This document shows, one piece after another, positions 1 through 6,890 of a DNA stretch of 7,952 nt (the stretch's first letter is position 1; every line of letters starts with the position of its first letter). The position numbers and the translations under genes were made by a program. Source of the stretch: an uncultured Ruminococcus sp. (GTDB lineage Bacteria; Bacillota; Clostridia; Oscillospirales; CAG-272); contig CADAXH010000067.1 of assembly GCA_902791785.1 (NCBI GenBank), positions 1-7,952 of the forward strand, given 5' to 3'. The notes beneath the pieces are model-generated. The model saw only the letters and a list, made by a program, of their open reading frames with translations, did not search any database and was not told where the DNA came from.

Positions 1-1580
1 TAAGCCATCATTGCCTCGTCGAAGTTGCGGTAAATGCCGCCTTCTCCGGGTTCTCCCGCTCTGTCAATTGTAAGCCAGTATGAACCCATAACCATGTCCT
101 GTGAAGGCATGTTGACAGCCTTACCGTCGGCAGGTTTCAGGAAGTTGTTTGCAGAAAGCATAAGGAATCTTGCTTCTGCCTGTGCTTCATTTGAAAGCGG
201 TACATGTACTGACATCTGGTCGCCGTCGAAGTCCGCGTTGAACGGAGTACAAACAAGCGGGTGAAGCTTGATTGCACGGCCTTCTACAAGTACAGGTTCA
301 AATGCCTGAATTGAAAGTCTGTGCAATGTAGGAGCTCTGTTGAGCATTACAGGATGATCCTTGATTACGTTTTCAAGAGCATCGTAAACTTCAGGAACTG
401 CTCTTTCTACTTTCTTCTTTGCATCTTTGATGTTAGCTGCATTCTGTGTTTCCACAAGTCTCTTCATTACAAATGGTTTGAACAGTTCAAGTGCCATTTC
501 TTTCGGAAGACCGCACTGGTAAATCTTGAGTTCCGGTCCGACTACGATAACGGAACGTCCTGAGTAGTCGACACGTTTTCCAAGCAGGTTTTGACGGAAT
601 CTTCCCTGTTTACCTCTGAGCATTTCTGACAGAGATTTAAGAGGTCTGTTGCTTGTTCCGCCTGTAACCGGTCTGCCTCTTCTGCCGTTGTCTATGAGTG
701 AATCGACGGCTTCCTGAAGCATTCTCTTTTCATTTCTTACGACGATTTCAGGAGCATGAAGCTCTTTCATCTTCTTAAGTCTGTTGTTTCTGTTAATGAC
801 TCTTCTATAGAGGTCATTGAGGTCGGAAGTTGCAAATCTTCCGCCGTCAAGCTGAACCATCGGACGGATTTCCGGAGGTATAACCGGAAGTACGTCAAGG
901 ATCATCCATTCAGGTCTGTTTCCGGATTTTCTGAATGATTCAACTACTTCAAGTCTCTTTACAATACGGACCTTTTTCTGTCCGGTTGAATTCTCAAGTT
1001 CGGTTCTTAGTTCTTCTGAAAGCTGATCAAGATCTATTTCAGAAAGAAGCTGTTTGATGGCTTCTGCACCCATTCCGACTTTGATGTCATGCTCATATCT
1101 TTCAAATACGTCTTCGTATTCTTTGGATGTGAGAACTGTCTTTTTCTCGTAAGGTGTTGTACCAGGATCGAGAACTATGTAGTTTGCAAAATAGAGAACC
1201 TTTTCAAGTTTTTTGGGAGTTACATCAAGGATGAGGCTCATTCTTGAAGGAATTGAGTGAACATACCAGCTGTGTGAAACAGGAGTTGCAAGCTCAATGT
1301 GACCCATTCTCTCTCTACGAACTTTCTTGGATGTTATTTCAACACCGCACTTTTCGCAGACTCTGCCCTTGTAGCGGATACGTTTGTATTTGCCGCAGAG
1401 ACATTCCCAGTCCTTAGTGGGTCCAAATATCTTTTCGCAGAACAGACCGTCTTTTTCAGGTCTCTGTGTCCTGTAGTTGATTGTTTCCGGTTTTGTTACT
1501 TCGCCATGTGACCAGCTTCTGATCATTTCTGGTGAGGCCAAACCTATTTTGATGGAGTCAAATGTCATATTTTCGTTCAT
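1..1580 (-). CDS. rpoC: RNA polymerase beta' subunit, N-terminal part (3' end beyond the left edge)
   Basis: This is the beta' subunit of DNA-dependent RNA polymerase, which forms the catalytic cleft and clamp with beta. About 526 codons are present, uninterrupted. It begins MNENMTFDSIKIGLASPEMI, the usual beta' opening. The N-terminal zinc ribbon has Cys60, Cys62, Cys75 and Cys78 (CLCG...CEKCG). The stretch DGGRFATSDLNDLYRRVINR, followed by RGRPVTG, belongs to the rudder/lid region. The universal active-site motif NADFDGD lies at residues 448-454, with Asp450, Asp452 and Asp454 as the expected Mg2+ ligands. The ATG at 1578-1580 is supported by a perfect AGGAGG eight bases upstream. The gene follows rpoB by 14 nt with no promoter between them, so the two are co-transcribed and probably translationally coupled. 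The rest of the gene, including trigger loop and bridge helix, lies outside the window. Identity is effectively certain. Confidence 0.98.
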   Translation of the reverse strand, partial: MNENMTFDSIKIGLASPEMIRSWSHGEVTKPETINYRTQRPEKDGLFCEKIFGPTKDWECLCGKYKRIRYKGRVCEKCGVEITSKKVRRERMGHIELATPVSHSWYVHSIPSRMSLILDVTPKKLEKVLYFANYIVLDPGTTPYEKKTVLTSKEYEDVFERYEHDIKVGMGAEAIKQLLSEIDLDQLSEELRTELENSTGQKKVRIVKRLEVVESFRKSGNRPEWMILDVLPVIPPEIRPMVQLDGGRFATSDLNDLYRRVINRNNRLKKMKELHAPEIVVRNEKRMLQEAVDSLIDNGRRGRPVTGGTSNRPLKSLSEMLRGKQGRFRQNLLGKRVDYSGRSVIVVGPELKIYQCGLPKEMALELFKPFVMKRLVETQNAANIKDAKKKVERAVPEVYDALENVIKDHPVMLNRAPTLHRLSIQAFEPVLVEGRAIKLHPLVCTPFNADFDGDQMSVHVPLSNEAQAEARFLMLSANNFLKPADGKAVNMPSQDMVMGSYWLTIDRAGEPGEGGIYRNFDEAMMA

Positions 1581-1588
1581 AGTATTCG

Positions 1589-1594
1589 CCTCCT
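1589..1594 (-). promoter_or_regulatory. rpoC ribosome-binding site next to the rpoB stop
   Basis: The minus strand reads TGAAGGAGG, where TGA (1595-1597) is the rpoB stop and AGGAGG (1589-1594) is a perfect Shine-Dalgarno core eight bases before the rpoC ATG. A ribosome ending on rpoB covers this site, which suggests coupled translation and equal output of the two subunits. Confidence 0.9.
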
Positions 1595-4500
1595 TCAATT
1601 ATCAAAATCTTCATCGTAGTTGTCATCTACGTTTTCTTCTTCTGCTTCTTCGAGACCTACCATTGACGCATTGTCGTCAGGGTCGTCTGTGGTTGAGAAT
1701 CCGTCCATATCGTCAGGAGAGAACACATGCTCTTCCTCTAATGCGGGCTCGTCGGAAGCACCGACTACGTTAGGTGCAGGCAGCATATCGTCTTCAAGTT
1801 CTGAAAGAACTATTTCATTGCCCTCTTTGTCAAGTACTTTGACATCAAGTGCGAGAGACTGGAGTTCCTTGACCAGTACCTTGAATGATTCAGGAACGCC
1901 TGCATTGGAAATATTCTGGCCCTTGACAATTGCTTCGTACGCTTTGACTCTTCCAGTTACGTCGTCGCTCTTGAATGTCAGGATTTCCTGCAAAGTGTAA
2001 GCAGCGCCGTATGCTTCAAGTGCCCAGACTTCCATTTCACCGAAACGCTGTCCGCCGAACTGAGCTTTACCGCCCAGAGGCTGCTGTGTAACGAGTGAAT
2101 AAGGACCTGTGCTTCTTGCGTGAATCTTATCGTCAACAAGGTGATGGAGTTTGAGATAGTACATTATTCCTACGGTTACCGGGTTGTCAAATGGTTCGCC
2201 TGTACGTCCGTCATAGAGAATGCACTTTCCGTCTTCTCTGAGTCCTGCTTCTTTGAGGGCTTCTGTGATATCAGACTCCTTGGCACCGTCAAATACAGGT
2301 GTCATAACCTTGATTCCGAGTTTCTTTGCAGCAATACCGAGGTGAACTTCGAGCACCTGTCCGATGTTCATACGTGAAGGCACGCCCAACGGGTTGAGCA
2401 CGATGTCAAGCGGAGTTCCGTCAGCCATGTACGGCATATCCTCAGGCGGGAGTATGCGTGATACAACGCCCTTGTTACCGTGACGTCCGGCCATCTTGTC
2501 GCCTACAGATATCTTTCTCTTCTGGGCAACATAAACTTTAATCTGTTCGTTTACGCCTGCAGAGAGTTCGTCTCCGTTCTTTCTGGAGTATCTGTGGATG
2601 TCTATGACTGTTCCGTATTCGCCATGACGCATCTTGAGTGATGTGTCTCTGACTTCGTTTGCTTTTTCACCGAAAATAGCTCTGAGAAGTTTTTCTTCTG
2701 CTGTAAGATCTGTCTCGCCCTTAGGAGTTACTTTACCAACGAGTATGTCTCCTGTCTTGACTTCAGTACCTATGCGTACAACGCCTGTACGGTCAAGATC
2801 CTTGAGAGTCTCTTCACTGCTGTTCGGAATCTCTCTTGTGAACTGTTCCGGTCCGAGTTTTGTATCTCTTGTTTCGATTGTGTATTCCTCAACGTGAATG
2901 GATGTATAAACATCGTCACGAACAAGTCTTTCATTGAGCAATACAGCGTCTTCGTAGTTGTAACCTTCCCATGACATGAATCCTACGAGAGCATTCTTAC
3001 CAAGGGAAATTTCACCGTCACTTGTAGCCGGTCCGTCCGCAATTACATCGCCGACCTTGACTCTTTCGCCAACAGAAACAACGGGTTTCTGGTTGATACA
3101 AGTGCTCTGGTTTGAACGTTTGAACTTAATGAGTTTGTATGTGTCCTTTTCGCCGTTGTCGAGTCTGACTTCAACGTAGTCTGCACAGACATATTCAACA
3201 ACGCCTTCACGCTTGCATATCACGCAGACGCCCGAGTCGATTCCGGCTTTGTATTCCATACCGGTTGCGACGATAGGAGCCTCTGTAACGAGAAGCGGGA
3301 CTGCCTGTTTCTGCATGTTTGATCCCATGAGCGCACGAGCGTTATCGTCGTTTTCAAGGAAAGGAATCGAACCTGTGGCAACAGAGATGAGCATCTGAGG
3401 AGAAACATCGACATAGTCTGCCTTTTCAGCAGGTACTTCGACGATTTCGTCCTTGAATCTTGCTACAACTTTCTTATTGATGAAGTGTCCTTCTTCATCC
3501 AGAGGTTCATTTGCCTGTGCAACGATATAATCGTCTTCTACGTCAGCAGGCATGTAAACAACTTCGTTTGTAACAACGTTTTTCTCTTTGTCAACCTTGC
3601 GGAAGGGTGCTTCAATGAAACCGTAATCGTTTATCTTTGCATATGTTGCAAGGTATGAGATAAGACCGATGTTCGGGCCTTCAGGTGTCTCGATAGGACA
3701 AATACGGCCGTAATGTGTATAGTGAACGTCACGAACTTCGAATGAAGCTCTGTCTCTGGAAAGACCTCCGGGACCAAGAGCTGACAGACGGCGTTTGTGA
3801 GTGAGTTCGGCAAGCGGGTTGTTCTGATCCATGAACTGGGAAAGCGGTGAAGAACCGAAGAATTCACGGATAGCCGCAGCAATCGGACGTATGTTGATAA
3901 GCGACTGAGGTGAATAGTTGTCAGCATCAGCAGCTGTCATACGTTCCTTAATAATTTTATCCATTCTTGAGAAACCGATTCTGAGCTGGTTCTGAACAAG
4001 TTCACCAACGCAGCGGATTCTACGGTTGCTCAAGTGGTCTATGTCATCTGTGCTTCCGATATTGTGTGAAAGGCAGATGAGGTAGTTGATTGATGTGAAG
4101 ATATCCTCTTTTGTGATGTGGTGAGGAGAAAGCTCATCAGCTCTGTCCTTGGCAATTCTCTTTACCTCGTCAACATCGCCTTTTGCTTCTTCAAGAATCT
4201 GCATAAACAGGTCAAGTTTAACTTTTTCCTTTATGCCGATATCCTTCAGGCTGATTCCGTAAACAGCTTCAGGATCAATCATCTTGTTGGTGAATACCTT
4301 GCACTCGTTCTCTTCGGAATCCTTGATGTAGACTTCGTATACACCTGCATCTTCAATCGCCTTTGCGTCCTGGAGACTGAGAAGTGTTCCGCTTTCAAAC
4401 AACAGTTCTCCTGTAACAGGGCTTATAACATCACGAGAAACGGTGTGTCCGGCTATACGTCTGCCGAATGCAACCTTTTTGTCGAACTTGTATCTTCCGA

Positions 4501-5341
4501 CTGCACCTATGTCATAACGTCTGTTGTCAAAGAACAATGCGCTTAAAAGAGTCTGAGCGCTCTCGACTGTAGCCGGTTCACCCGGACGCAGTCTTCTGAA
4601 AATGTCCTTGAGTGCTTCAGCATATTCAGATGTTCCGTACTGATCTGCTGCTGCCTTCATACCATCTTTTTCAAGTGTTTCAGCAAGTTTCGGGTCGTCA
4701 CCGAACTTTTCCTTGATTCCGATATCGGTTGAAGTTGATTCATCCAATGCTCTTATAAATGTTGTGATGGGAAGTTTACGGTTCTTGTCGATGTGAACAT
4801 AGATTGTATCATTGGAATCAGTTTCGTATTCGAGCCAAGCACCGCGATAAGGAATAACGCTTCCTAAATAAATCACTTTTCCTGACTTGTCAACTGATGT
4901 CTCATAGTACATACCCGGTGAACGGACAAGCTGTGAAACAACGACACGTTCAGCACCATTGATGACAAATGTACCGTTGTCTGTCATCAAAGGAAGATTT
5001 CCCATGAAAATTGATTCCTGTTTTACTTCACCTGTTTCACGGTTAAGTACACGAACAGTTACGAGAAGACGTGATTCGTAGTTAACGTCACGTTCTTTGC
5101 ACTCTTCTACAGGATACCTCGGTGTAGGATCAATCGTGTAGTCAACAAATTCAACTACTAGTTTGCCCTGGAAATCCTCGATTGGAGACACATCGTTAAG
5201 TACTTCTCTGATACCTTCTTCACAAAGCCACTTATAAGACTTGATCTGGACATCAAGAAGGTTCGGCATATCGATAACACTATCGATCTGCGCGTAACTC
5301 TGTCTTACCTTTTTTCCAACTTGAACTGGTTTTGTTCTCAA
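1595..5341 (-). CDS. rpoB: RNA polymerase beta subunit, complete
   Basis: This is the beta subunit of RNA polymerase, 1248 residues (Bacillus subtilis beta is about 1193), uninterrupted. Family landmarks appear in order: the N-terminal SYAQIDSVIDMPNLLDVQ; the rifampicin pocket at about residues 497-524 (SSPLSQFMDQNN...THKRRLSALG); GYNYEDA at 793-799, carrying the acidic pair near the active site; GDKMAGRHGNKG at 947-958, with Lys949 and Lys957 matching E. coli Lys1065 and Lys1073; and STGPYSLVTQQPLGG from 1077, where beta meets the beta' clamp. Rifampicin-contact positions equivalent to E. coli Q513, D516, H526, S531 and L533 are all wild type (D505, H515, S520 here); Q510 is Pro499. The last 69 residues form an acidic tail without Lys or Arg. 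The start is TTG at 5339-5341, chosen because a GGAG lies nine bases upstream and the product matches family N-termini. It has its own promoter and is followed directly by rpoC. Extra length comes mainly from the tail and a modest insertion before the STDDIDHL region. Confidence 0.98.
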   Translation of the reverse strand: MRTKPVQVGKKVRQSYAQIDSVIDMPNLLDVQIKSYKWLCEEGIREVLNDVSPIEDFQGKLVVEFVDYTIDPTPRYPVEECKERDVNYESRLLVTVRVLNRETGEVKQESIFMGNLPLMTDNGTFVINGAERVVVSQLVRSPGMYYETSVDKSGKVIYLGSVIPYRGAWLEYETDSNDTIYVHIDKNRKLPITTFIRALDESTSTDIGIKEKFGDDPKLAETLEKDGMKAAADQYGTSEYAEALKDIFRRLRPGEPATVESAQTLLSALFFDNRRYDIGAVGRYKFDKKVAFGRRIAGHTVSRDVISPVTGELLFESGTLLSLQDAKAIEDAGVYEVYIKDSEENECKVFTNKMIDPEAVYGISLKDIGIKEKVKLDLFMQILEEAKGDVDEVKRIAKDRADELSPHHITKEDIFTSINYLICLSHNIGSTDDIDHLSNRRIRCVGELVQNQLRIGFSRMDKIIKERMTAADADNYSPQSLINIRPIAAAIREFFGSSPLSQFMDQNNPLAELTHKRRLSALGPGGLSRDRASFEVRDVHYTHYGRICPIETPEGPNIGLISYLATYAKINDYGFIEAPFRKVDKEKNVVTNEVVYMPADVEDDYIVAQANEPLDEEGHFINKKVVARFKDEIVEVPAEKADYVDVSPQMLISVATGSIPFLENDDNARALMGSNMQKQAVPLLVTEAPIVATGMEYKAGIDSGVCVICKREGVVEYVCADYVEVRLDNGEKDTYKLIKFKRSNQSTCINQKPVVSVGERVKVGDVIADGPATSDGEISLGKNALVGFMSWEGYNYEDAVLLNERLVRDDVYTSIHVEEYTIETRDTKLGPEQFTREIPNSSEETLKDLDRTGVVRIGTEVKTGDILVGKVTPKGETDLTAEEKLLRAIFGEKANEVRDTSLKMRHGEYGTVIDIHRYSRKNGDELSAGVNEQIKVYVAQKRKISVGDKMAGRHGNKGVVSRILPPEDMPYMADGTPLDIVLNPLGVPSRMNIGQVLEVHLGIAAKKLGIKVMTPVFDGAKESDITEALKEAGLREDGKCILYDGRTGEPFDNPVTVGIMYYLKLHHLVDDKIHARSTGPYSLVTQQPLGGKAQFGGQRFGEMEVWALEAYGAAYTLQEILTFKSDDVTGRVKAYEAIVKGQNISNAGVPESFKVLVKELQSLALDVKVLDKEGNEIVLSELEDDMLPAPNVVGASDEPALEEEHVFSPDDMDGFSTTDDPDDNASMVGLEEAEEENVDDNYDEDFDN

Positions 5342-5519
5342 ATTTTATCACTCCATTCGATTACTATATTTCCCCCGCCCAGAATGATCTGGAAGGAAAC
5401 CGAATCTAAATATTTTCGGATTTTCGGAGAGATTTAACCATCAATTCGGATCATGCAAAAATGAGCCTGAAACAACTCTCAAAAATGCAAAAAAGCGATA
5501 TTGGGTCATTGTAATGCAG
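5342..5519 (-). promoter_or_regulatory. rpoB 5' leader, about 178 nt, with repeats and possible hairpins
   Basis: This is the stretch between the inferred transcription start (about 5519) and the rpoB TTG. It holds no convincing gene. On the RNA strand there are three TCCGAA copies (plus-strand TTCGGA at 5415-5420, 5423-5428 and 5445-5450), two of them in an 8-bp tandem repeat (5412-5427). A single complementary TTCGG lies at 5400-5404 and could pair with only one copy at a time. A second hairpin, CCAGA-TCAT-TCTGG, occupies 5379-5392, about 25 bases before the ribosome-binding site. CATTTTTG occurs twice (5456-5463, 5480-5487). No U-run follows either hairpin, so neither is an intrinsic terminator. 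A regulatory role is possible but unproven; I recognise no known riboswitch or ribosomal-protein binding site. Confidence 0.4.
5351..5354 (-). promoter_or_regulatory. rpoB ribosome-binding site deciding a TTG start
   Basis: The minus strand reads GGAGTGATAAAATTTG. GGAG (5351-5354) is nine bases before the TTG at 5341-5339. The only nearby upstream ATG (5356-5354) overlaps this site and meets an in-frame TGA after one codon, so TTG is the only well-placed initiator. Confidence 0.75.
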
Positions 5520-5525
5520 TTTACA

Positions 5526-5554
5526 AGTATATCAAGTGTCAAGTCAAATGTCAA
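5526..5554 (-). promoter_or_regulatory. Strong sigma-A promoter for rpoBC
   Basis: On the minus strand, TTGACA (5549-5554) is followed after exactly 17 bp by TATACT (5526-5531). TG one base before the -10 gives an extended -10 (TGaTATACT). The sequence just upstream (about 5555-5575) is rich in A- and T-runs and resembles an UP element. Transcription should start near 5519. TTGAC recurs inside the spacer, so the -35 region holds several overlapping near-matches. Only the first has consensus spacing to a good -10. Confidence 0.85.
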
Positions 5555-5608
5555 CTAAAATTTTTATCTTTTTTGCGCGAAAATGTAAATATTAACCTGT
5601 AACGTGCG

Positions 5609-5639
5609 CCCGCGCGGGGAATAAATACCCGCATATGCG
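5609..5639. repeat. GC-rich island with two 10-bp palindromes between the divergent promoters
   Basis: Within an otherwise A/T-rich intergenic region lie two perfect palindromes, CCCGCGCGGG (5609-5618) and CGCATATGCG (5630-5639). Their centres are 21 bp apart, about two helical turns. They overlap a further inverted repeat, GCGGG-N9-CCCGC (5614-5618 with 5628-5632). The island ends nine bases before the alaS -35 box and begins 55 bp upstream of the rpoB -35 box. It could be a regulator-binding site. It is not followed by a T-run typical of a terminator. No known operator consensus was recognised. Confidence 0.45.
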
Positions 5640-5647
5640 TTTCTTAA

Positions 5648-5676
5648 TTGACTTTTAATCCCCCAAATAATATAAT
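5648..5676 (+). promoter_or_regulatory. Sigma-A promoter for alaS
   Basis: TTGACT (5648-5653) is followed after 17 bp by a perfect TATAAT (5671-5676), so transcription should start near 5683 and leave a leader of about 44 nt. That is too short for a T-box riboswitch, a control often seen on Firmicutes aminoacyl-tRNA synthetase genes, so control of this gene, if any, is probably at initiation. Confidence 0.85.
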
Positions 5677-5713
5677 TGTTGTTGAAAATGCATCAGCATA
5701 AATAATTGATAAA

Positions 5714-5720
5714 GACAGGT
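5714..5720 (+). promoter_or_regulatory. Weak alaS ribosome-binding site
   Basis: GACAGGT contains AGGT, a partial Shine-Dalgarno match six bases before the ATG at 5727. It favours this ATG over the in-frame TTG at 5706, which lies upstream of the site and has no ribosome-binding site of its own. Confidence 0.55.
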
Positions 5721-5726
5721 AAACAA

Positions 5727-6890
5727 ATGGAATGGACATCACTGAACGATTTGCGTGAATCGTATCTGAAATTCTTTGAATCAAAGGGCCACCTGCTCCA
5801 CAAGAGTTATTCACTCGTTCCCGAAAACGACAAGACTCTTCTCCTTATAGTTGCAGGCATGGCTCCTCTTAAAAAGTACTTTACGGGAGAACTCACACCT
5901 CCGAGAAGAAGAATGACAACTTGTCAGAAATGCATCAGAACCAATGATATTGAGAACGTTGGTTACACTGCAAGACACGGAACATTTTTCGAAATGCTCG
6001 GAAACTTCTCTTTCGGCGACTATTTCAAAGAAGAAGCACTTCCCTGGGCATGGGAATATTTGACTGAAGTACTGAAGATTCCGGAGGAGAAACTCTGGCC
6101 TTCTGTATATGAAAAAGACGACGAAGCCTACTCAATCTGGAAAGACAAAATCGGAGTGAGAGAAGATCATATCGTCCGCCTCGGAAAAGAAGACAACTTC
6201 TGGGAACTCGGCGCAGGTGCCTGCGGCCCGTGTTCAGAAATATATTTCGACCGCGGAGAAAAATACGGCTGCGGAAAGCCGACATGCAAACCGGGCTGCG
6301 ACTGTGACAGATATATGGAAATCTGGAACAACGTTTTCTCTCAGTTTGAGTCCGACGGCGAAGGTCATTACACAGAACTCAAATCAAAAAACATAGATAC
6401 GGGAATGGGACTTGAGAGACTTGCATGCGTAATGCAGGGCGTCGACAACATGTTTGAAGTCGACACCATTCAGAACATACTGAAAGCTATCAGCGACAGG
6501 GCAAAGGTAAAATACAAGGACAATCCGAAGTCCGACGTCTCTCTCAGAATCATTGCCGATCACTCAAGAGCATCTGCTTTCCTTATAGGCGACGGAGTAA
6601 TGCCGTCAAACGAAGGAAGAGGCTATGTTCTCCGCAGACTCCTCAGAAGAGCATGCAGACACGGAAGACTCCTTGGTATAGAAGGCGCTTTCCTCGGTGA
6701 CATAATTGAAGTGGTGGCACACGAAAACCTGACCGCATATCCCGAACTCACCGAAAAACTCGATTACATCAAGAAAATTGCTGTGATGGAGGAAGAAAGA
6801 TTCGACGCTACTGTTGAATCGGGCATGAACGTTCTCGACCAGCTTACTGCCGAGGCAAAGAAAAACGGCAAGGACAAAACTCGGAATTGA
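5727..6890 (+). CDS. alaS: AlaRS N-terminal fragment: catalytic and tRNA-recognition domains
   Basis: This segment encodes 387 residues, of which the first 384 are genuine AlaRS and the last three (TRN) come from out-of-frame reading. AlaRS joins alanine to tRNA-Ala using ATP. Class II synthetase features are visible: AGMAPLKKYFTG at 43-54 in the motif 1 region; motif 2 as RHGTFFEMLGNFSFGDYF at 83-100; and motif 3 as DTGMGLERL at 224-232. A Cys-rich insert with Cys182, Cys187, Cys191 and Cys193 is, from family knowledge, common in clostridial AlaRS. The tRNA-recognition part includes MPSNEGRGYVLRRLLRRACR. The ATG at 5727 was chosen over TTG 5706 because of the better-placed ribosome-binding site and the typical MEW.SLNDLRESYLKFFESKGH opening. 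A fragment of this size could in principle retain aminoacylation, as N-terminal E. coli AlaRS fragments are known to do, but it lacks editing. Identity is certain; function as a separate protein is unknown. Confidence 0.9.
   Translation: MEWTSLNDLRESYLKFFESKGHLLHKSYSLVPENDKTLLLIVAGMAPLKKYFTGELTPPRRRMTTCQKCIRTNDIENVGYTARHGTFFEMLGNFSFGDYFKEEALPWAWEYLTEVLKIPEEKLWPSVYEKDDEAYSIWKDKIGVREDHIVRLGKEDNFWELGAGACGPCSEIYFDRGEKYGCGKPTCKPGCDCDRYMEIWNNVFSQFESDGEGHYTELKSKNIDTGMGLERLACVMQGVDNMFEVDTIQNILKAISDRAKVKYKDNPKSDVSLRIIADHSRASAFLIGDGVMPSNEGRGYVLRRLLRRACRHGRLLGIEGAFLGDIIEVVAHENLTAYPELTEKLDYIKKIAVMEEERFDATVESGMNVLDQLTAEAKKNGKDKTRN
6876..6885 (+). other. Deletion junction inside alaS
   Basis: The break lies in AAAACTCGGA. 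Read in phase 0 it gives K-T-R-N-stop (stop 6888-6890). Read in phase +1 it gives K-L-G-I-D-E-E. The AAA codon can be assigned to either side, so the exact breakpoint is uncertain by a few bases. No insertion sequence, long repeat or target duplication is visible at the junction. Confidence 0.75.

Noticed and set aside
1620..2000. Plus-strand 126-codon Ser-rich frame opposite the rpoB 3' end.
   Set aside because: It is the antisense of the acidic tail (Asp/Glu codons read as Ser-rich sequence), with no ribosome-binding site and no known family.
3770..3860. Possible rifampicin-resistance changes in RpoB.
   Set aside because: All main contact positions are wild type. Pro at the E. coli Q510 position looks like lineage variation rather than a selected mutation.
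4118..4546. Plus-strand 142-codon frame inside rpoB.
   Set aside because: It lies fully antisense to conserved rpoB codons, and the product has no recognisable features.
5379..5392. Hairpin CCAGA-loop-TCTGG as a possible transcription terminator before rpoB.
   Set aside because: The stem is short and is followed by GGCGGGGGA, not a T-run, on the rpoB strand. On the other strand nothing upstream needs termination. Retained only as part of the leader.
5441..5509. A 22-codon reading frame in the rpoB leader (MTQYRFFAFLRVV...), Phe-rich and reminiscent of an attenuator leader peptide.
   Set aside because: There is no ribosome-binding site, it would start only about ten bases from the inferred transcription start, and no terminator hairpin follows. 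Its Phe codons come from T-runs.
5683..5726. T-box riboswitch upstream of alaS.
   Set aside because: The space between the inferred start site and the ATG is only about 44 nt, with no room for the specifier stem, T-box sequence or terminator.
5706..5726. TTG at 5706 as the alaS start, adding seven residues.
   Set aside because: It has no ribosome-binding site, and the added residues do not match the usual AlaRS N-terminus. The ATG at 5727 has a partial site six bases away.
6861..6890. Programmed ribosomal frameshift within alaS.
   Set aside because: A frameshift alone would not explain the absence of about 29 conserved residues, and there is no clear slippery site with stimulatory structure.
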